Positions 45,297 through 55,277 of a stretch of DNA of 64,000 nt are shown here, in pieces. Origin of the DNA: Synergistaceae bacterium (GTDB lineage Bacteria; Synergistota; Synergistia; Synergistales; Aminobacteriaceae); assembly GCA_017450125.1 (NCBI GenBank), contig JAFSWZ010000034.1:104836-168835 (forward strand). The letters are read 5' to 3'. A model generated the notes under the pieces. It was not told where the DNA came from. It was given only the letters and a program-made list of their open reading frames with translations, and did no database searches. The number at the start of each line of letters is the position of its first letter. Position 1 is the stretch's first letter. A program made the position numbers and the translations under genes.

Positions 45297-47087
45297 ATGA
45301 TCTGGATAATTTTAGCCCTGACGCTCGGAGCATCGATTACCTCGATAATACACGGAGTATTTATGCTGTTCGGCTCACTCTCCATAACGGGGGCAGCAAT
45401 TCCCGGCATTCCCTCAACGATGCTGGCGATCCTGCCAATAATATCGGCTATCTTCGCACTCATCGGAGGAATAATAGCCTTCAACCGCAGCAAGTGGGGG
45501 GCACTGTTCCTGTTTATTGCGATGGGGCTGTGTATTCCTGCGCGTGATACCTGGCTCTACGGAGGGCTGTACTTTTTCGCCGGACTGTTCTGCTTCTTCC
45601 TGAGCGGCAAGAAGTCGGACGAGTACCAGGACGTCTACGATGATTACGGCGATGGCCAAGAGGACGAAGAAGCACCGTACCCCTACTATTCCGACGGAGC
45701 GGACTTCTACTACGAGCCGGAAGAAGAACCATCTCCCAGCATTCCGCTTGATGTTACGGCACAGCCGGAAGGAGGAGATGTTCTGCCGGTCGTCAACCCT
45801 GATCCCCCGAGAATGAGGCGTAGCAGGATCTCGAAGTCGTGCCCTGAATGCGGAGCTATAGTTTCGCGTGATGCGTTCTACTGCCCGACGTGCGGGGCAA
45901 AGTTATTCGTCATCTCGGATGACCCGGAAGCGGCTGCCGGGACGGGGCCTGTTCTGGCACATGAACCGCTCGAGCAGGAAGAGGACCTGCAGAGTGTGAA
46001 CGAGCAGCTGTTTACGCCGGAAGAAGGAGATAATCCGCCCGGAGAGACTACAGCCGGATACGACGAAGGCGGCACGGCAGGAAGCCCGGAAGTCCCTAAT
46101 TACCGGGTAGCAGTAAACCAAATGAGGCAGGAGGCAGAAAGGGCAATGGCATCGACCCGTCAGCGTAGCAGTACGAGAGCGAAAGATGCGGCATCAAGTT
46201 ACACGGAGTTTTCGCGTTACACGAACAAGGGCAAGAAGCGCAGGAAGTCATTCGGCCGAAAGATGCTGAGTATGCTTCTGCTCGTAGGGGCGGTAGGAGG
46301 AGCGTTGTATTTCCTTCTAGGCTTGAGGAAGCTTCCGCCCGGAGACCTTCCGCCGATGAACCGGCCTGACCCTATACCGGCCTCCGACACGAGGAGTGTA
46401 CAGCCGACACCGTCAACGCCGTCGACCCCAGCAAACGACACGCCTATAGCCGAGCCCGGAGAAGTCAGCGTGGGGGACAACAGCCTCCCGAACTTTACGC
46501 CCGAGCAAACGCCCCGCAACGGTGCTATAATCGGCAGCAACGTCAATGTACGCGCAGACCACACGACGAGTTCCGCCCGTGTAACGCGCCTGAGCGTAGG
46601 TACTCGCGTAGAAGTGATAGGGATGTTCAACGTGCCTTCTGGGCAGTATTCCGGCACGTGGTACAACATCAGGACGGGCGGACGTGAAGGCTGGGTTTAC
46701 GGCAGATACCTTCAGCCGCTTGGTTCAGGCATTCCGGCGGGGTACAGCAACGGGCTGCTGAGGACGTTCGGCAGCACGAGGACGCAGATGATCGAGGCAC
46801 TTGGCCAGCCGACGCGGAGCACGAGTTCCAGCGTGGAATGGAAGGGGCTGACTGCGACGGTGAAGGGCGAGGACATCACGAGGCTTCGTCTTACGGGCAA
46901 GGACAGGGAGCTCCAGAACGGACTTAAGCCCGGAGCGAGCCAAGACACTCTGCGGGACATCATGGGTTATCCTTCGAGCGTGAACAACAGGACGCTGAAC
47001 TACAACGAGAACGGCAAGACGGGATTGAGCATACAGCTTGACCGCAACAACGCAATAAGCACGATCACTGTGAATGAAGTTCAGTGA
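45297..47087 (+). CDS. Membrane protein with zinc-ribbon and SH3b domains
   Basis: 596 residues. Order: two or three membrane segments (about 1-100), an acidic Tyr/Glu-rich stretch (about 105-150), a zinc-ribbon (CPECG and CPTCG, about 182-202), a Glu-rich linker, a basic stretch, another membrane helix (about 320-342), and a Pro/Thr linker. A bacterial SH3 domain follows (about 405-473, INVRAD-like SNVNVRADHTTSS, GWVYGRYL). The C-terminal region (about 475-596) has two weak SmpA/OmlA-like repeats (RTQMIEALGQPTRS, QDTLRDIMGYPSS). An in-frame stop directly before the ATG fixes the start, though AAGGAG is 14 bases away. Envelope stress or cell-wall sensing is possible, not shown. Confidence 0.7.
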   Translation: MIWIILALTLGASITSIIHGVFMLFGSLSITGAAIPGIPSTMLAILPIISAIFALIGGIIAFNRSKWGALFLFIAMGLCIPARDTWLYGGLYFFAGLFCFFLSGKKSDEYQDVYDDYGDGQEDEEAPYPYYSDGADFYYEPEEEPSPSIPLDVTAQPEGGDVLPVVNPDPPRMRRSRISKSCPECGAIVSRDAFYCPTCGAKLFVISDDPEAAAGTGPVLAHEPLEQEEDLQSVNEQLFTPEEGDNPPGETTAGYDEGGTAGSPEVPNYRVAVNQMRQEAERAMASTRQRSSTRAKDAASSYTEFSRYTNKGKKRRKSFGRKMLSMLLLVGAVGGALYFLLGLRKLPPGDLPPMNRPDPIPASDTRSVQPTPSTPSTPANDTPIAEPGEVSVGDNSLPNFTPEQTPRNGAIIGSNVNVRADHTTSSARVTRLSVGTRVEVIGMFNVPSGQYSGTWYNIRTGGREGWVYGRYLQPLGSGIPAGYSNGLLRTFGSTRTQMIEALGQPTRSTSSSVEWKGLTATVKGEDITRLRLTGKDRELQNGLKPGASQDTLRDIMGYPSSVNNRTLNYNENGKTGLSIQLDRNNAISTITVNEVQ

Positions 47088-47104
47088 AGCGCAGGACAAA
47101 CAAA

Positions 47105-47141
47105 TACCCCCTAGCTTGTGAGGCTGGGGGGTAAATTTTTT
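47105..47141 (+). terminator. Terminator between convergent genes
   Basis: ACCCCCTAGC (47106-47115) pairs with the G-rich arm ending at 47132 through a ten-base-pair stem, followed by AAATTTTTT. The loop core CCCCCTAGCTTG is the same as in the terminator at 30275. Confidence 0.78.
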
Positions 47142-47149
47142 GCGCTGGA

Positions 47150-50100
47150 TTAACGCTCTTTTCTCCTGAGGAAGAGCAGCGCGAGGAGTGCGAGTGCGGA
47201 CGGGACGCTGCTGCATCCGCCGCCGTTGCTCCCTAATGTATCTGATGTTTCCGGCGCAGATGCCGTCGTTACCACAGGCGCGTAAGTAGTGCCCGCTTCC
47301 ATGTAGGCCGCCGCGTTGACGCTCTTGCTGGCGGGGACGTTGGTTACTTCGTTGCCGTCGTCGTCGACGAACACGCACACATCCTCCTCAGCTTCAGCCG
47401 CCGAGAACTCAGCATTACGTGCATCGCTCTCCGGGAACATGTGCAGGATGATGATGTCGCCTACGTTGAGGTTCGAGAGGTCAACTGCCCAGACGTACAC
47501 CGCAGACTTGGTTACCTGCATTACGGGGAAGATTATCGCTGGTGTCTCGTCTTCAGGGATAGCCGCCTCTTCTTCCGGGCTGAGGGATTCTCTCTCAGTT
47601 CCAGACGCACTATCCGGGAGTTCGACAACTTCGGTGTCGCCGCTCAGTACTCCCACTATGGCCTGAAGAAGGTCGACTATCCTTCCGGTTACCGTTTGGT
47701 TCTGCAGGTTAGCGGTCGGACGAGAAGGTCTCGCAGGCTTGGGCTCGACTGTCGGTGCGGGAGTGTCTCCGCTTTCGGTTCTCACGTCGCGGCTTTCAGG
47801 TCTAACGTCGCGGCTTTCGGGGTTCACGTCGCCACTGTCAGGTCTCACATCGCGGCTATCGGGTCTAACGTCTCCGCTGTCGGGGCGCACATCGCCACTG
47901 TCAGGTCTCACATCGCCACTGTCTGGTCTAACGTCCCCGCTGTCGGGTCTAACATCGCCACTGTCGGGGCGCACGTCTCCGCTGTCTGGTCTAACGTCGC
48001 CGCTGTCGGGGCTGGGATCAGGCTTATCACTGGGCTGAGTGCCGCTAATAAGTCTCACGTCCTCAGACGTTGCTTCTGCCGCAATCACAGGCGCGTACGT
48101 TCCGGCCTTAAGGTACACCGCCGCGTTGATGAACTCGTCCCCAGAAAGAACGTTCGCGAAGTTCACGGAGTCGTCCATGAAGATTGCTCCGTCCTTCTCG
48201 AACGATGCTTTTGCGTCAGAACTTGCCGTCGCCACAGCAGAGACATTGACCGCCGTCTCTTCCTTGTACGCGTGCCAGAATATTGCCGTACCGTTCCTCG
48301 TGATGTTGTCCACAGGAATGCGGAACACGTACACCGCGTCATCGTGAACCGTGAAGCGCGGGAGAATCACCGCCGCAAGCTGCGGAGTGTCCTCGCTGAT
48401 TAACGCGGCCTTGAGTTCGTTGAAGACCGCGACAGCATCGCGTGAGGCCAAGAAGTCAGAGCTGACGAGAGAATGTATGTCGTAGCTCAGTCCGAGCCCG
48501 CTGAAGAACACGCTGACTTCTCCGTACACGTCATCAGAAACATCGCGCGGCATCGCAAATCTCGGCTTCACTGAGAGCCCGGCAATCCCTGTATCCTTCG
48601 CAGTCTCATCGTAGGCTGACGGGTCAAGAGGAATGTTGCTGTCGGATTCTTCCGGCTCATCATCACTGACTATAACCAGCCGCAGTGTCTTAGAAGCAGC
48701 ATCCACGCTGTTCTCCACCCTGACGGTAACATCACCCGAGAACACCTCCGAAGGTACACCGCTGATTGTTCCGGCAGCTTCGTCAAGGGTGAGGCCTTCA
48801 GGCAGTCCCTCGACTGACCATGTTACGGGCTTTGTGCCAGTTGCCGCCAGAGATGCATTATAGCTCTCGCCGACCTTGCCTGACGGAAGGCTGTTGGTCG
48901 TGATCACAGGAGCAGCAGGTCTTATCACGAGCGTGTAGTTCTCTGACGCTGTAACTCCGCCGAGTGCCGCCGTTACTGTGATGTCAAACGAGCCTGCCTC
49001 TGAGGGAGTGCCGGTTATGCTGCCGTTCGCGAACGCCAGACCAGCAGGGAGCTTCCCGCTCAGTGTCCACGTGATGCTGTCTCCTGCTTCTGCGTCCGAC
49101 GATGTCGCAGAAAACGTGAACGAGTATCTTTCGCCGTCTTTGCCCTCAGGGATGCTTGATGGCAAGGTAGCTATCTTTACACCCACTGTGAATGCAACTA
49201 TCGTGAACTGCTTTGAGCTCTCTCCGGCTTCGTTGGAGGCTTTCACCGTGAACGTGAATGTTCCTGCCGCTGTCGGTTTGCCGCTGAGAGTGCTGCCTGA
49301 GAGCGTGAGCCATCCGGGAAGGCTGTCTGCTGTCCACGTAATGGGAGCTGTGCCCGTCGCCTCGAGGGTGATCGAGAGGTCTCTTCCGACACGGACGCGG
49401 CCAAGATCTGCTGAGGTTATGATGTCAGGCGAGACTGCTTCTTCGGGCTTCTTATTCACGCTGAGCTTTAGGGTTCTGCTGTCGGTGCTCGTGTCGTTGC
49501 TGGCGGTTATGGTTACGTCGAATGACCCGGACGCTGTCGGTGTGCCGGTGATTTCGTCGCCGGAGACGGTGAGGCCTTCGGGTGCGCCTGACATGGTCCA
49601 CGTTATGGGAGTATAGCCGAGAGCTTCAAGGGCGAACGTGTACGGTTTGCCTTCCGCTGCGTCGGGAAGATAGCCGGTTACTATCGTGGCTTCGGGCTGA
49701 AAAGGCAGCAGCGTTACGTGAAGTAACTTTTCGCCTGCGGGCAGCTTCGTATCGTAGTAGTAAGTTACAGCACCCGGTTCTGCCAGCTGTGCTAGGCCTG
49801 TCGTCTTGTCGTAGCCGTCCATGCTGACATTCTCGAGCTTTGCTGCAGGAATGCTGACGTAATAGAAATTGTCAGTGCTGTGAATAAGCGTCATGCCTAT
49901 GTGGTTCTGCGTCGAGAGGTCTGCGCTGGCCGCGTCAAGCTGTGTGTTCTTGTCGAGGTCAAGAGCCGTCAGCTGGTTGTTGAAGCAGTTTAGGTACGTC
50001 AGAGCTACGTTATTGCTCACGTCGAGGGATACCAGCCCGATGCTTGAGCAGTCCAGGTATGTCAGTGCGGTGTTTGCGCTCACATCAAGAGCCTTAAGCT

Positions 50101-52045
50101 GGTTACTGCCGCAGCTCAAGTATTTCAGGTCAGCGTTGCCGCTCACGTTGAGAGCTGTAAGGTCGTTATTTGAACAGTCCAGCATCGTTAGTTTCTTGTT
50201 CCAGCTGAAGTCAAGAGCTGTAAGGTGGTTCAGCGAACAGTTCAGGTACACAAGCTCAGTGTTCTTGCTGACATCAAGAGAGGTAAATTTGTTCAATGCG
50301 CAGTCCAAAGACTTCAGCGCAGTGTTTATGCTCAAATCAATTGATGTCATTAAGTTGCCGTAGCAGTCCAGACTTTCGAGGCTGGTGAAAAGCTCAATGC
50401 CCTTCAGTGAAGCTATCTCTGGAGTGCTTGTGTTCGTGCGGCGTACATTGATGCTTGTTGCGGCCGCAATCTCCGCGTCAGTCAAGTAACCGTCCTGGTC
50501 TTTGTCAAAGCTGGTATCTGCGCTCGCGACGTATGCCCTGAAGGTTTCGTCGGGGAATATCTCTGCGTCAATCTTGATGCCTTTGGGCTCAGATGAGGTT
50601 GCAGGGACGGTGAAGGCCTTGAGGCACGCATTGCGGGGCGTTGCGGATGCTGCTCCGTCGTTCCATGAAGTGCCACTGCTGGAAAAATAACTCTCTCCGG
50701 CGTTCACTACAGGCTCGGCATAGGGACTCCCGTTGCCCCAGTTCAGAGGCCACTCCATTGATGACCAGCTGCCTTTTCCGTTCATCACCACCGAGAAATA
50801 ATGCCCGGCCTCGAGCGTTACCGTCTTGTCGAAACTCACCGTGTGGTATCCGGCATAAGGGCTGGTAACATCAACGCTCACGAGCAATGTCCCGCTTGTC
50901 GGCGAAGAAGGCGCGCTTGTTCCGAGATCGTACACGTAGATTTCATAGCTCTGGTTGTTCTCTACGGTGTAGAGGCTGACCTGCTTGAGAATCTCTTTTG
51001 CGTCGGTCTTGAAGACATTTGCCGCCCATGTGGAGGAGGTCTTGCCGCAATTTCCCAGAGGAGAATAATCGTAGAGCTTGAACGTCTCCTGTCTCGACTC
51101 GGTGATTATGGCTGTAACTTCGTCCATGTACTGCTCATAGGATATCCAGAAGTACCCGCCTTCTCCGTACCAGTCGCCCCACGAGTTGCGTGCGAGCCAA
51201 GCTCCCGGCTTTGACGGCCGCATGTCAGAGGAGAAATTCTCGACGGCGAAATTATCGTCCCAGCCTATCAGCACGATGCTGTGATTCGTCGCCGTGTCCT
51301 GCGTGTTGTCGAAGTACGCTGAAACCTTCACGCCGCCGACTGAGCTCGCGTAGGCATCCGCTCCAGCATAGTAACTTATGTCGACCGCGCCGTTCTCGAC
51401 GATGAGGTTCTTGACGGTGTTCATCATTTCGTCGCCGCTGAGGACTCCGAGAGTGTAGGCTTCCTTGAGGTATATCCCGGACAGGTCGTAGCTCTCAGGC
51501 CACAAAGACGGAGCGGTGTAATTCTTGCTCTTGTCTGTTGGGTAAGGCAGGACTGACTCGCTCACAGTGCCGATGCGGCTGAAGAGTGCTATTGCTTGGT
51601 CTGCGTTGCCTCCCTGATCCAGAATGTCATCTTCAGCGTGGGGCTCGGAGAATGAATACCCGGTTCTCGGGTCGCCGTACACGAAATAAGCCACGTGAAA
51701 CTCGGCCAAGTCCGCCGAAGTCCCAGCGTTCTGCGTCATCCAGCTCGACTCGGCCGCCGCAGTTGCCGCGAATGACCAGCAGGAGTTCCATGGACTCTGA
51801 CTCCTGATTCCTCCGACACGGTCATACTGCCTCAGGTCATATGACACCGGCAGAGGCACAATCCCTTTCGGGGTCTTGCCTTCAGCGGCGGGACGCGGAG
51901 GGTTCTTCCAGAGGTCCGACCTGTCTATCGGGCTTGGAATAGCTCCGCCGTGCATATACTCCGGGTTTGCCGCCCATGACGGCATAACACACAGTCCGCA
52001 CAAAATCCCGGCAACAATCATAATGCCGGCAAACTTGCTGCGCAT
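47150..52045 (-). CDS. Secreted papain-like (C1A) peptidase with LRR, Ig-like domains and Synerg-CTERM-like tail
   Basis: 1631 residues from the ATG at 52045 (AGGAGG 9 bases upstream; signal peptide 1-25); the longer frame to 52120 is rejected. Peptidase domain: catalytic Cys89 in [12 protein letters not shown], His255 in [12 protein letters not shown] and Asn287 in [20 protein letters not shown]. Next come an EF-hand-like DKDQDGYLT (about 510), about eight leucine-rich repeats of the LxxLDCSxNxLTxLDVS type (about 545-705), four putative Ig (He_PIG-like) domains (about 785-1130), a seven-residue minisatellite (about 1344-1426), and a C-terminal [22 protein letters not shown] tail. The tail resembles the Synerg-CTERM sorting signal, so surface display is likely. 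Confidence 0.85.
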   Translation of the reverse strand: MRSKFAGIMIVAGILCGLCVMPSWAANPEYMHGGAIPSPIDRSDLWKNPPRPAAEGKTPKGIVPLPVSYDLRQYDRVGGIRSQSPWNSCWSFAATAAAESSWMTQNAGTSADLAEFHVAYFVYGDPRTGYSFSEPHAEDDILDQGGNADQAIALFSRIGTVSESVLPYPTDKSKNYTAPSLWPESYDLSGIYLKEAYTLGVLSGDEMMNTVKNLIVENGAVDISYYAGADAYASSVGGVKVSAYFDNTQDTATNHSIVLIGWDDNFAVENFSSDMRPSKPGAWLARNSWGDWYGEGGYFWISYEQYMDEVTAIITESRQETFKLYDYSPLGNCGKTSSTWAANVFKTDAKEILKQVSLYTVENNQSYEIYVYDLGTSAPSSPTSGTLLVSVDVTSPYAGYHTVSFDKTVTLEAGHYFSVVMNGKGSWSSMEWPLNWGNGSPYAEPVVNAGESYFSSSGTSWNDGAASATPRNACLKAFTVPATSSEPKGIKIDAEIFPDETFRAYVASADTSFDKDQDGYLTDAEIAAATSINVRRTNTSTPEIASLKGIELFTSLESLDCYGNLMTSIDLSINTALKSLDCALNKFTSLDVSKNTELVYLNCSLNHLTALDFSWNKKLTMLDCSNNDLTALNVSGNADLKYLSCGSNQLKALDVSANTALTYLDCSSIGLVSLDVSNNVALTYLNCFNNQLTALDLDKNTQLDAASADLSTQNHIGMTLIHSTDNFYYVSIPAAKLENVSMDGYDKTTGLAQLAEPGAVTYYYDTKLPAGEKLLHVTLLPFQPEATIVTGYLPDAAEGKPYTFALEALGYTPITWTMSGAPEGLTVSGDEITGTPTASGSFDVTITASNDTSTDSRTLKLSVNKKPEEAVSPDIITSADLGRVRVGRDLSITLEATGTAPITWTADSLPGWLTLSGSTLSGKPTAAGTFTFTVKASNEAGESSKQFTIVAFTVGVKIATLPSSIPEGKDGERYSFTFSATSSDAEAGDSITWTLSGKLPAGLAFANGSITGTPSEAGSFDITVTAALGGVTASENYTLVIRPAAPVITTNSLPSGKVGESYNASLAATGTKPVTWSVEGLPEGLTLDEAAGTISGVPSEVFSGDVTVRVENSVDAASKTLRLVIVSDDEPEESDSNIPLDPSAYDETAKDTGIAGLSVKPRFAMPRDVSDDVYGEVSVFFSGLGLSYDIHSLVSSDFLASRDAVAVFNELKAALISEDTPQLAAVILPRFTVHDDAVYVFRIPVDNITRNGTAIFWHAYKEETAVNVSAVATASSDAKASFEKDGAIFMDDSVNFANVLSGDEFINAAVYLKAGTYAPVIAAEATSEDVRLISGTQPSDKPDPSPDSGDVRPDSGDVRPDSGDVRPDSGDVRPDSGDVRPDSGDVRPDSGDVRPDSRDVRPDSGDVNPESRDVRPESRDVRTESGDTPAPTVEPKPARPSRPTANLQNQTVTGRIVDLLQAIVGVLSGDTEVVELPDSASGTERESLSPEEEAAIPEDETPAIIFPVMQVTKSAVYVWAVDLSNLNVGDIIILHMFPESDARNAEFSAAEAEEDVCVFVDDDGNEVTNVPASKSVNAAAYMEAGTTYAPVVTTASAPETSDTLGSNGGGCSSVPSALALLALLFLRRKER
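47765..48012. repeat. 21-base minisatellite inside the peptidase gene
   Basis: About twelve tandem copies of a 21-base unit encode a seven-residue repeat (SGDVRPD, with R, N and E variants) on the minus strand. The first copies are the most divergent. The length in codons is kept, so copy-number change would stay in frame and alter a stalk-like region. Confidence 0.9.
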
Positions 52046-52099
52046 AAAACATAACCTCCTATAATGAGATGTGAATAGCTGTATTATCGCACAAGGCAC

Positions 52100-52131
52100 A
52101 AAAAAACTCCCCCCGTTCATGTGGGAGGAGT
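52100..52131 (-). terminator. Terminator after the 182-residue secreted protein
   Basis: On the minus strand a nine-pair stem with one mismatch (arms 52123-52131 and 52106-52114, eight-base loop) is followed by a run of T (A-run at 52099-52105 on the plus strand). It separates this gene from the peptidase gene. Confidence 0.75.
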
Positions 52132-52151
52132 ACTGATTTTCTCTGGCGCGG

Positions 52152-52700
52152 TTACTTCTTCTTTGCGCGTACGACTCTCTTCGCGGGAACTGTCGAGCTC
52201 TTCGACGTGGACGACGTGCTTTTGGCTGCTGTCGAGGATGACGGTGTCTTGCCCGTCGCGAGCACTGCTCCCCTGTACACTGCGTGCTTTGAGCCTGCCG
52301 CCGCTACTGACGCGAACGTCTTGTTCTCGCCCTCGTATACTGTGCCGTGAAGCTCGTTGCCCAGCATGTCGTAATGACGCAGATAGGTCATCGCGTACTG
52401 CTTGCCGTCGGGAGTGTATTCGTAGCCGTATTCCGTGAAGTACAGGCTTCCGGCAACTTCGGGGGAAAGCCCGAACTTCGACATGAGCAGCTCGATGGTG
52501 TCGTTCTTGATTGTGGCGTTGGTGTAATACTTCCTCGAGATTGCGAAGGGTACTCCTGCTTCATTCGTGCCGTAGTCGAGGATGTACCACTGCATTTTGT
52601 TGGCATCCTGCCCCAGATTCTTCTGCTTGGCCGCATCCCACGCAAATACAGGGGATGCAAGAGCGGCGATTAACAGCGCACATACTATTAACTTCTTCAT
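52152..52700 (-). CDS. Secreted protein of unknown function
   Basis: 182 residues. A signal peptide (LIVCALLIAALASPVFA) precedes a region that looks like a small mixed fold (WYILDYGTNEAGVPFAISRK, FTEYGYEYTPDGKQYAMTYL). It ends with an Ala/Ser/Thr-rich stretch and a strongly basic C-terminus (AKRVVRAKKK). I do not recognise a family. It lies between the peptidase gene and a phosphodiester-glycosidase-family gene on the same strand, with its own terminator. Basic, low-complexity tails can bind nucleic acid or the cell surface; this is inference. Confidence 0.75.
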   Translation of the reverse strand: MKKLIVCALLIAALASPVFAWDAAKQKNLGQDANKMQWYILDYGTNEAGVPFAISRKYYTNATIKNDTIELLMSKFGLSPEVAGSLYFTEYGYEYTPDGKQYAMTYLRHYDMLGNELHGTVYEGENKTFASVAAAGSKHAVYRGAVLATGKTPSSSTAAKSTSSTSKSSTVPAKRVVRAKKK

Positions 52701-52759
52701 GACTATAACGCACAGCCTTTCTCTGCTGAAAATTTAGGTGCTATTCTATCACAAATCCG

Positions 52760-54202
52760 TTATCTGGCTATTGCTCCCAGTCCATAACTTATGCTTCGTT
52801 CGTAGCCGTCCGAAGGCATGTTGTAGATCCTGCCGTCAACAATCAGCTCCGTAGAGCCGCCTCCGTCGAGGTTCAGGGCGTGAGTTACGTTTTGCGCGCG
52901 CAGAATCTCCGTGAGCTCGCTTATCGTTGCTCCTGACGAGTGCATTCCGTTGCGCCCGTCCACGATCATGAACACCCACTGCCCTGCGCTGTTGACACCT
53001 ACAGCCGAACGCGGATGCCTCGCGGCGGTGAACGCGCTGGTGAAGTCCTCCTCCGTGCGGGCGGGAATCCCGTTGTCGATGAGCATCGGCCCGGCCTGAA
53101 TGACGTTGCTCATCTCGTACACGGAATAATCTTCTTCCGTCGGAATGCCGAACACTGCCTCGTCGTTGTCGTCCCAGCCCAAGCCCCCGCGTCCCTCGTA
53201 GAGAGTGCCGAAATCACGCCCCCCGACCTTCAGCGCACCTATCGGGTAACCTTTCCCGCCCTTCTGCGCGGCGAAGAACCCGGCGTTGATGACCGCGCCT
53301 GTGTTGTTCTGGCGGGCAATCTGCGACAGCGGAGAAAGCTGGGTCGGGCCGTTCCTCGAAGCTACGGGAAGAATCTTCCAGTAAGACGGGTCAACCGTAA
53401 CCATGACCCAGAAGCGCGGGACTATTCGCGTCTTGGGGTTGGTCATTGACGGAATCAGCCTGTACTTTATCTTGCGGAAGTTCAGGAACGCGATAAACCT
53501 TCTCGCCACAGAGAAATCTTCCAGCTTTGCGGTGCGTACGCCGGAATTATTGCCTGAACCTGTGAGGCCGGACTCTATGCCCTGAGACTTCAGGAGGTTC
53601 TTGACGTTGTTTGCGGTCTCGCGGTTCATCCCGTAAGCGTAGACCCTCCACGACGGAATCCCCGTCGGCACTCCTTCGCGGTGAATGTACACCCTGATTC
53701 CGTTGAGAGGGTTGCGGATCATGTTGAGGGTGAGGCTTCTGCCTGCCTGGATCACGCGCGACAATACTGCGTCATATTCCTTGTTGGTGAGTGCATTCGA
53801 TGGGTTGAAGGTGTCGGCTTTGGCGAACAGCGGAGGGTTCATGTTCGTTGCGACGACCAGACACCCGCGCTCGAAGTCAGAGAGCTTCCCTGCGTCCCGA
53901 AAGCCTGAAGGGTAATCGGAGAGAAGCTCAGCCTCGAAGGCCAGGCCAAGACTCTCGATGCACCACCTTAGAGCCTCAATGCGCGTAACGGGCGAGTCGA
54001 GCTTGTCCACGTCGTCGGTAACGTAGCCAGTCCTCAGCATGAAGCCGCCCGGGTCGTCGAACTCTGCTTCCGGCGAACTGCTCCAGTCTATTCCGCGCGC
54101 GTCAAGAAGCCCGGAGAGGAAGGCATACTTGGTTACGGCCTCTGCCTGCGATGCTGTAAGGAACAGAATCACTATCAGGCACAAATGCTTAAGTTTCTTC
54201 AT
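52760..54202 (-). CDS. Phosphodiester glycosidase (NAGPA-like) family secreted protein
   Basis: 480 residues. A signal peptide (KHLCLIVILFLTASQAEA) and a region to about 215 of mixed helices (ALTNKEYDAVLSRVIQA, VYAYGMNRETANNVK) with S-layer/SPOR-like hints precede the NAGPA domain (about 260-480). That domain shows TGAVINAGFFAAQKGGKGYP, AGPMLIDNGIP, PRSAVGVNSAGQWVFMIVDG and the C-terminal ALNLDGGGSTELIVDG motif. The family includes the mammalian uncovering enzyme and bacterial exopolysaccharide-related proteins. The substrate is unknown. GAGGT lies 9 bases before the ATG. Confidence 0.8.
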   Translation of the reverse strand: MKKLKHLCLIVILFLTASQAEAVTKYAFLSGLLDARGIDWSSSPEAEFDDPGGFMLRTGYVTDDVDKLDSPVTRIEALRWCIESLGLAFEAELLSDYPSGFRDAGKLSDFERGCLVVATNMNPPLFAKADTFNPSNALTNKEYDAVLSRVIQAGRSLTLNMIRNPLNGIRVYIHREGVPTGIPSWRVYAYGMNRETANNVKNLLKSQGIESGLTGSGNNSGVRTAKLEDFSVARRFIAFLNFRKIKYRLIPSMTNPKTRIVPRFWVMVTVDPSYWKILPVASRNGPTQLSPLSQIARQNNTGAVINAGFFAAQKGGKGYPIGALKVGGRDFGTLYEGRGGLGWDDNDEAVFGIPTEEDYSVYEMSNVIQAGPMLIDNGIPARTEEDFTSAFTAARHPRSAVGVNSAGQWVFMIVDGRNGMHSSGATISELTEILRAQNVTHALNLDGGGSTELIVDGRIYNMPSDGYERSISYGLGAIAR

Positions 54203-54388
54203 TATCTGTCAACCTCGCGTAAAATTTTGGTGAAACCTGATATAATTTACCACATCGCCTCTGCGGTATGCGTGATAATGATGAAGTTCTGAGCCAACAC
54301 TCGTTTACTCAAGGCTAAGGCCGCAGACTTCATGTCTTTTCAGGGACGGGTCAGAACACTCGTTACACGGTACGCGCGGAGGTTTTGT

Positions 54389-55162
54389 CTATATCAGCCC
54401 CAAGTGCCTGCAAGCCTCAAGTATTCCCCCCTCGTCGATGTCCCCGCAAACGTAATCCGCCGCACTCTTCGCGTTCTCGTCTGCCCTCCCGACAGCCACA
54501 CCGATTTTCGCCCGCGCAATCATCTCTACGTCATTCGGGCCGTCCCCGAACACAACAACATCATCAAGCGACGCACCTTCATGCATGATAACTCTCTCGA
54601 TGCCGTTCCACTTCGATGAACCTCCGCACCGCACCTCCGTGAATGCGTGCATAAGCTCAACGGTTACACCCTCAGGCGGAGAGAAGAACAGCCCGTGCTC
54701 TGGGGTAAGTGTTTCGGGCGGAAGCATGATGTAGCAGATTATTGCGTGCTCGAGCTCTGAGAGCGAACGTATGCAGTTGTACCCTGCCTGAGCGTTGAAG
54801 TAGCTGAAGAACGGGGAAAATGCTTCCGTCGCGTACAGATAACGTTCATCAATCGCGGCTGTCAGGCTCGGGAATCTCCCTGCAACTTCGCGGAAACCGT
54901 CAAGCTGTTCATCAGGGAACATCGCGCGGTGAATCTCCTTTCCCCTCACGAAGACCTGCGCACCTCCCGAGCACACCTTGTAATCAATCCCGACCTCTTC
55001 AGCCGCCAGTCGTGCGAGAAATGCCCCCCTGCCTGTGGCTATCGCGGGAACGTGTCCGGCCTCGCGCAGAAGCCTCACAGCCTCGCGTGTCTCCGGCGGA
55101 ATGTGGGGAGTTCCCTTGTGGCTGACTAACGTATTGTCGATGTCAAAGAATATGTACTTCAT
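54389..55162 (-). CDS. HAD-family hydrolase, Cof-type phosphatase
   Basis: 257 residues. Motif I is IFFDIDNTLVSHKGTPHIPP (DxD nucleophile), motif II AIATGRGAFLA, motif III is around KWNGIERVIMHEG, and motif IV is VVFGDGPNDVEMI. The C2-type cap domain lies between about 80 and 180. Family members dephosphorylate sugar or nucleotide phosphates. The gene is divergent from the poly-G operon, with 115 bases between starts. Its ATG follows GGAGGATGATTC. The substrate cannot be inferred. Confidence 0.88.
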   Translation of the reverse strand: MKYIFFDIDNTLVSHKGTPHIPPETREAVRLLREAGHVPAIATGRGAFLARLAAEEVGIDYKVCSGGAQVFVRGKEIHRAMFPDEQLDGFREVAGRFPSLTAAIDERYLYATEAFSPFFSYFNAQAGYNCIRSLSELEHAIICYIMLPPETLTPEHGLFFSPPEGVTVELMHAFTEVRCGGSSKWNGIERVIMHEGASLDDVVVFGDGPNDVEMIARAKIGVAVGRADENAKSAADYVCGDIDEGGILEACRHLGLI

Positions 55163-55212
55163 GAATCATCCTCCATTAATGAAGGTAGTATATCCTACGA
55201 ACTTCTTTTTTC

Positions 55213-55241
55213 TTGACGCTTGAGCCCGCAAATGATATTTT
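55213..55241 (+). promoter_or_regulatory. Promoter of the poly-G / sensor-MFS operon
   Basis: TTGACG (55213-55218), a 17-base spacer and TATTTT (55236-55241) precede the TTG start at 55278. The -35 matches five of six consensus bases. Confidence 0.65.
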
Positions 55242-55277
55242 TAGCTTAACCCATTGTAGGAAGTAGGTATTAACACG

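Noticed and set aside
47765..48012. Tandem repeats that might be a CRISPR array
   Set aside because: The units are 21 bases without spacers and encode a regular peptide repeat.
47441..48403. Long plus-strand open frame across the minisatellite
   Set aside because: It is antisense to the peptidase gene and results from repeat composition; no start signals or family features.
54203..54388. Possible small RNA or tRNA between the NAGPA-like and HAD genes
   Set aside because: A plus-strand TATAAT is present at 54239-54246, but there is no -35, no T-loop motif and no stable terminator.
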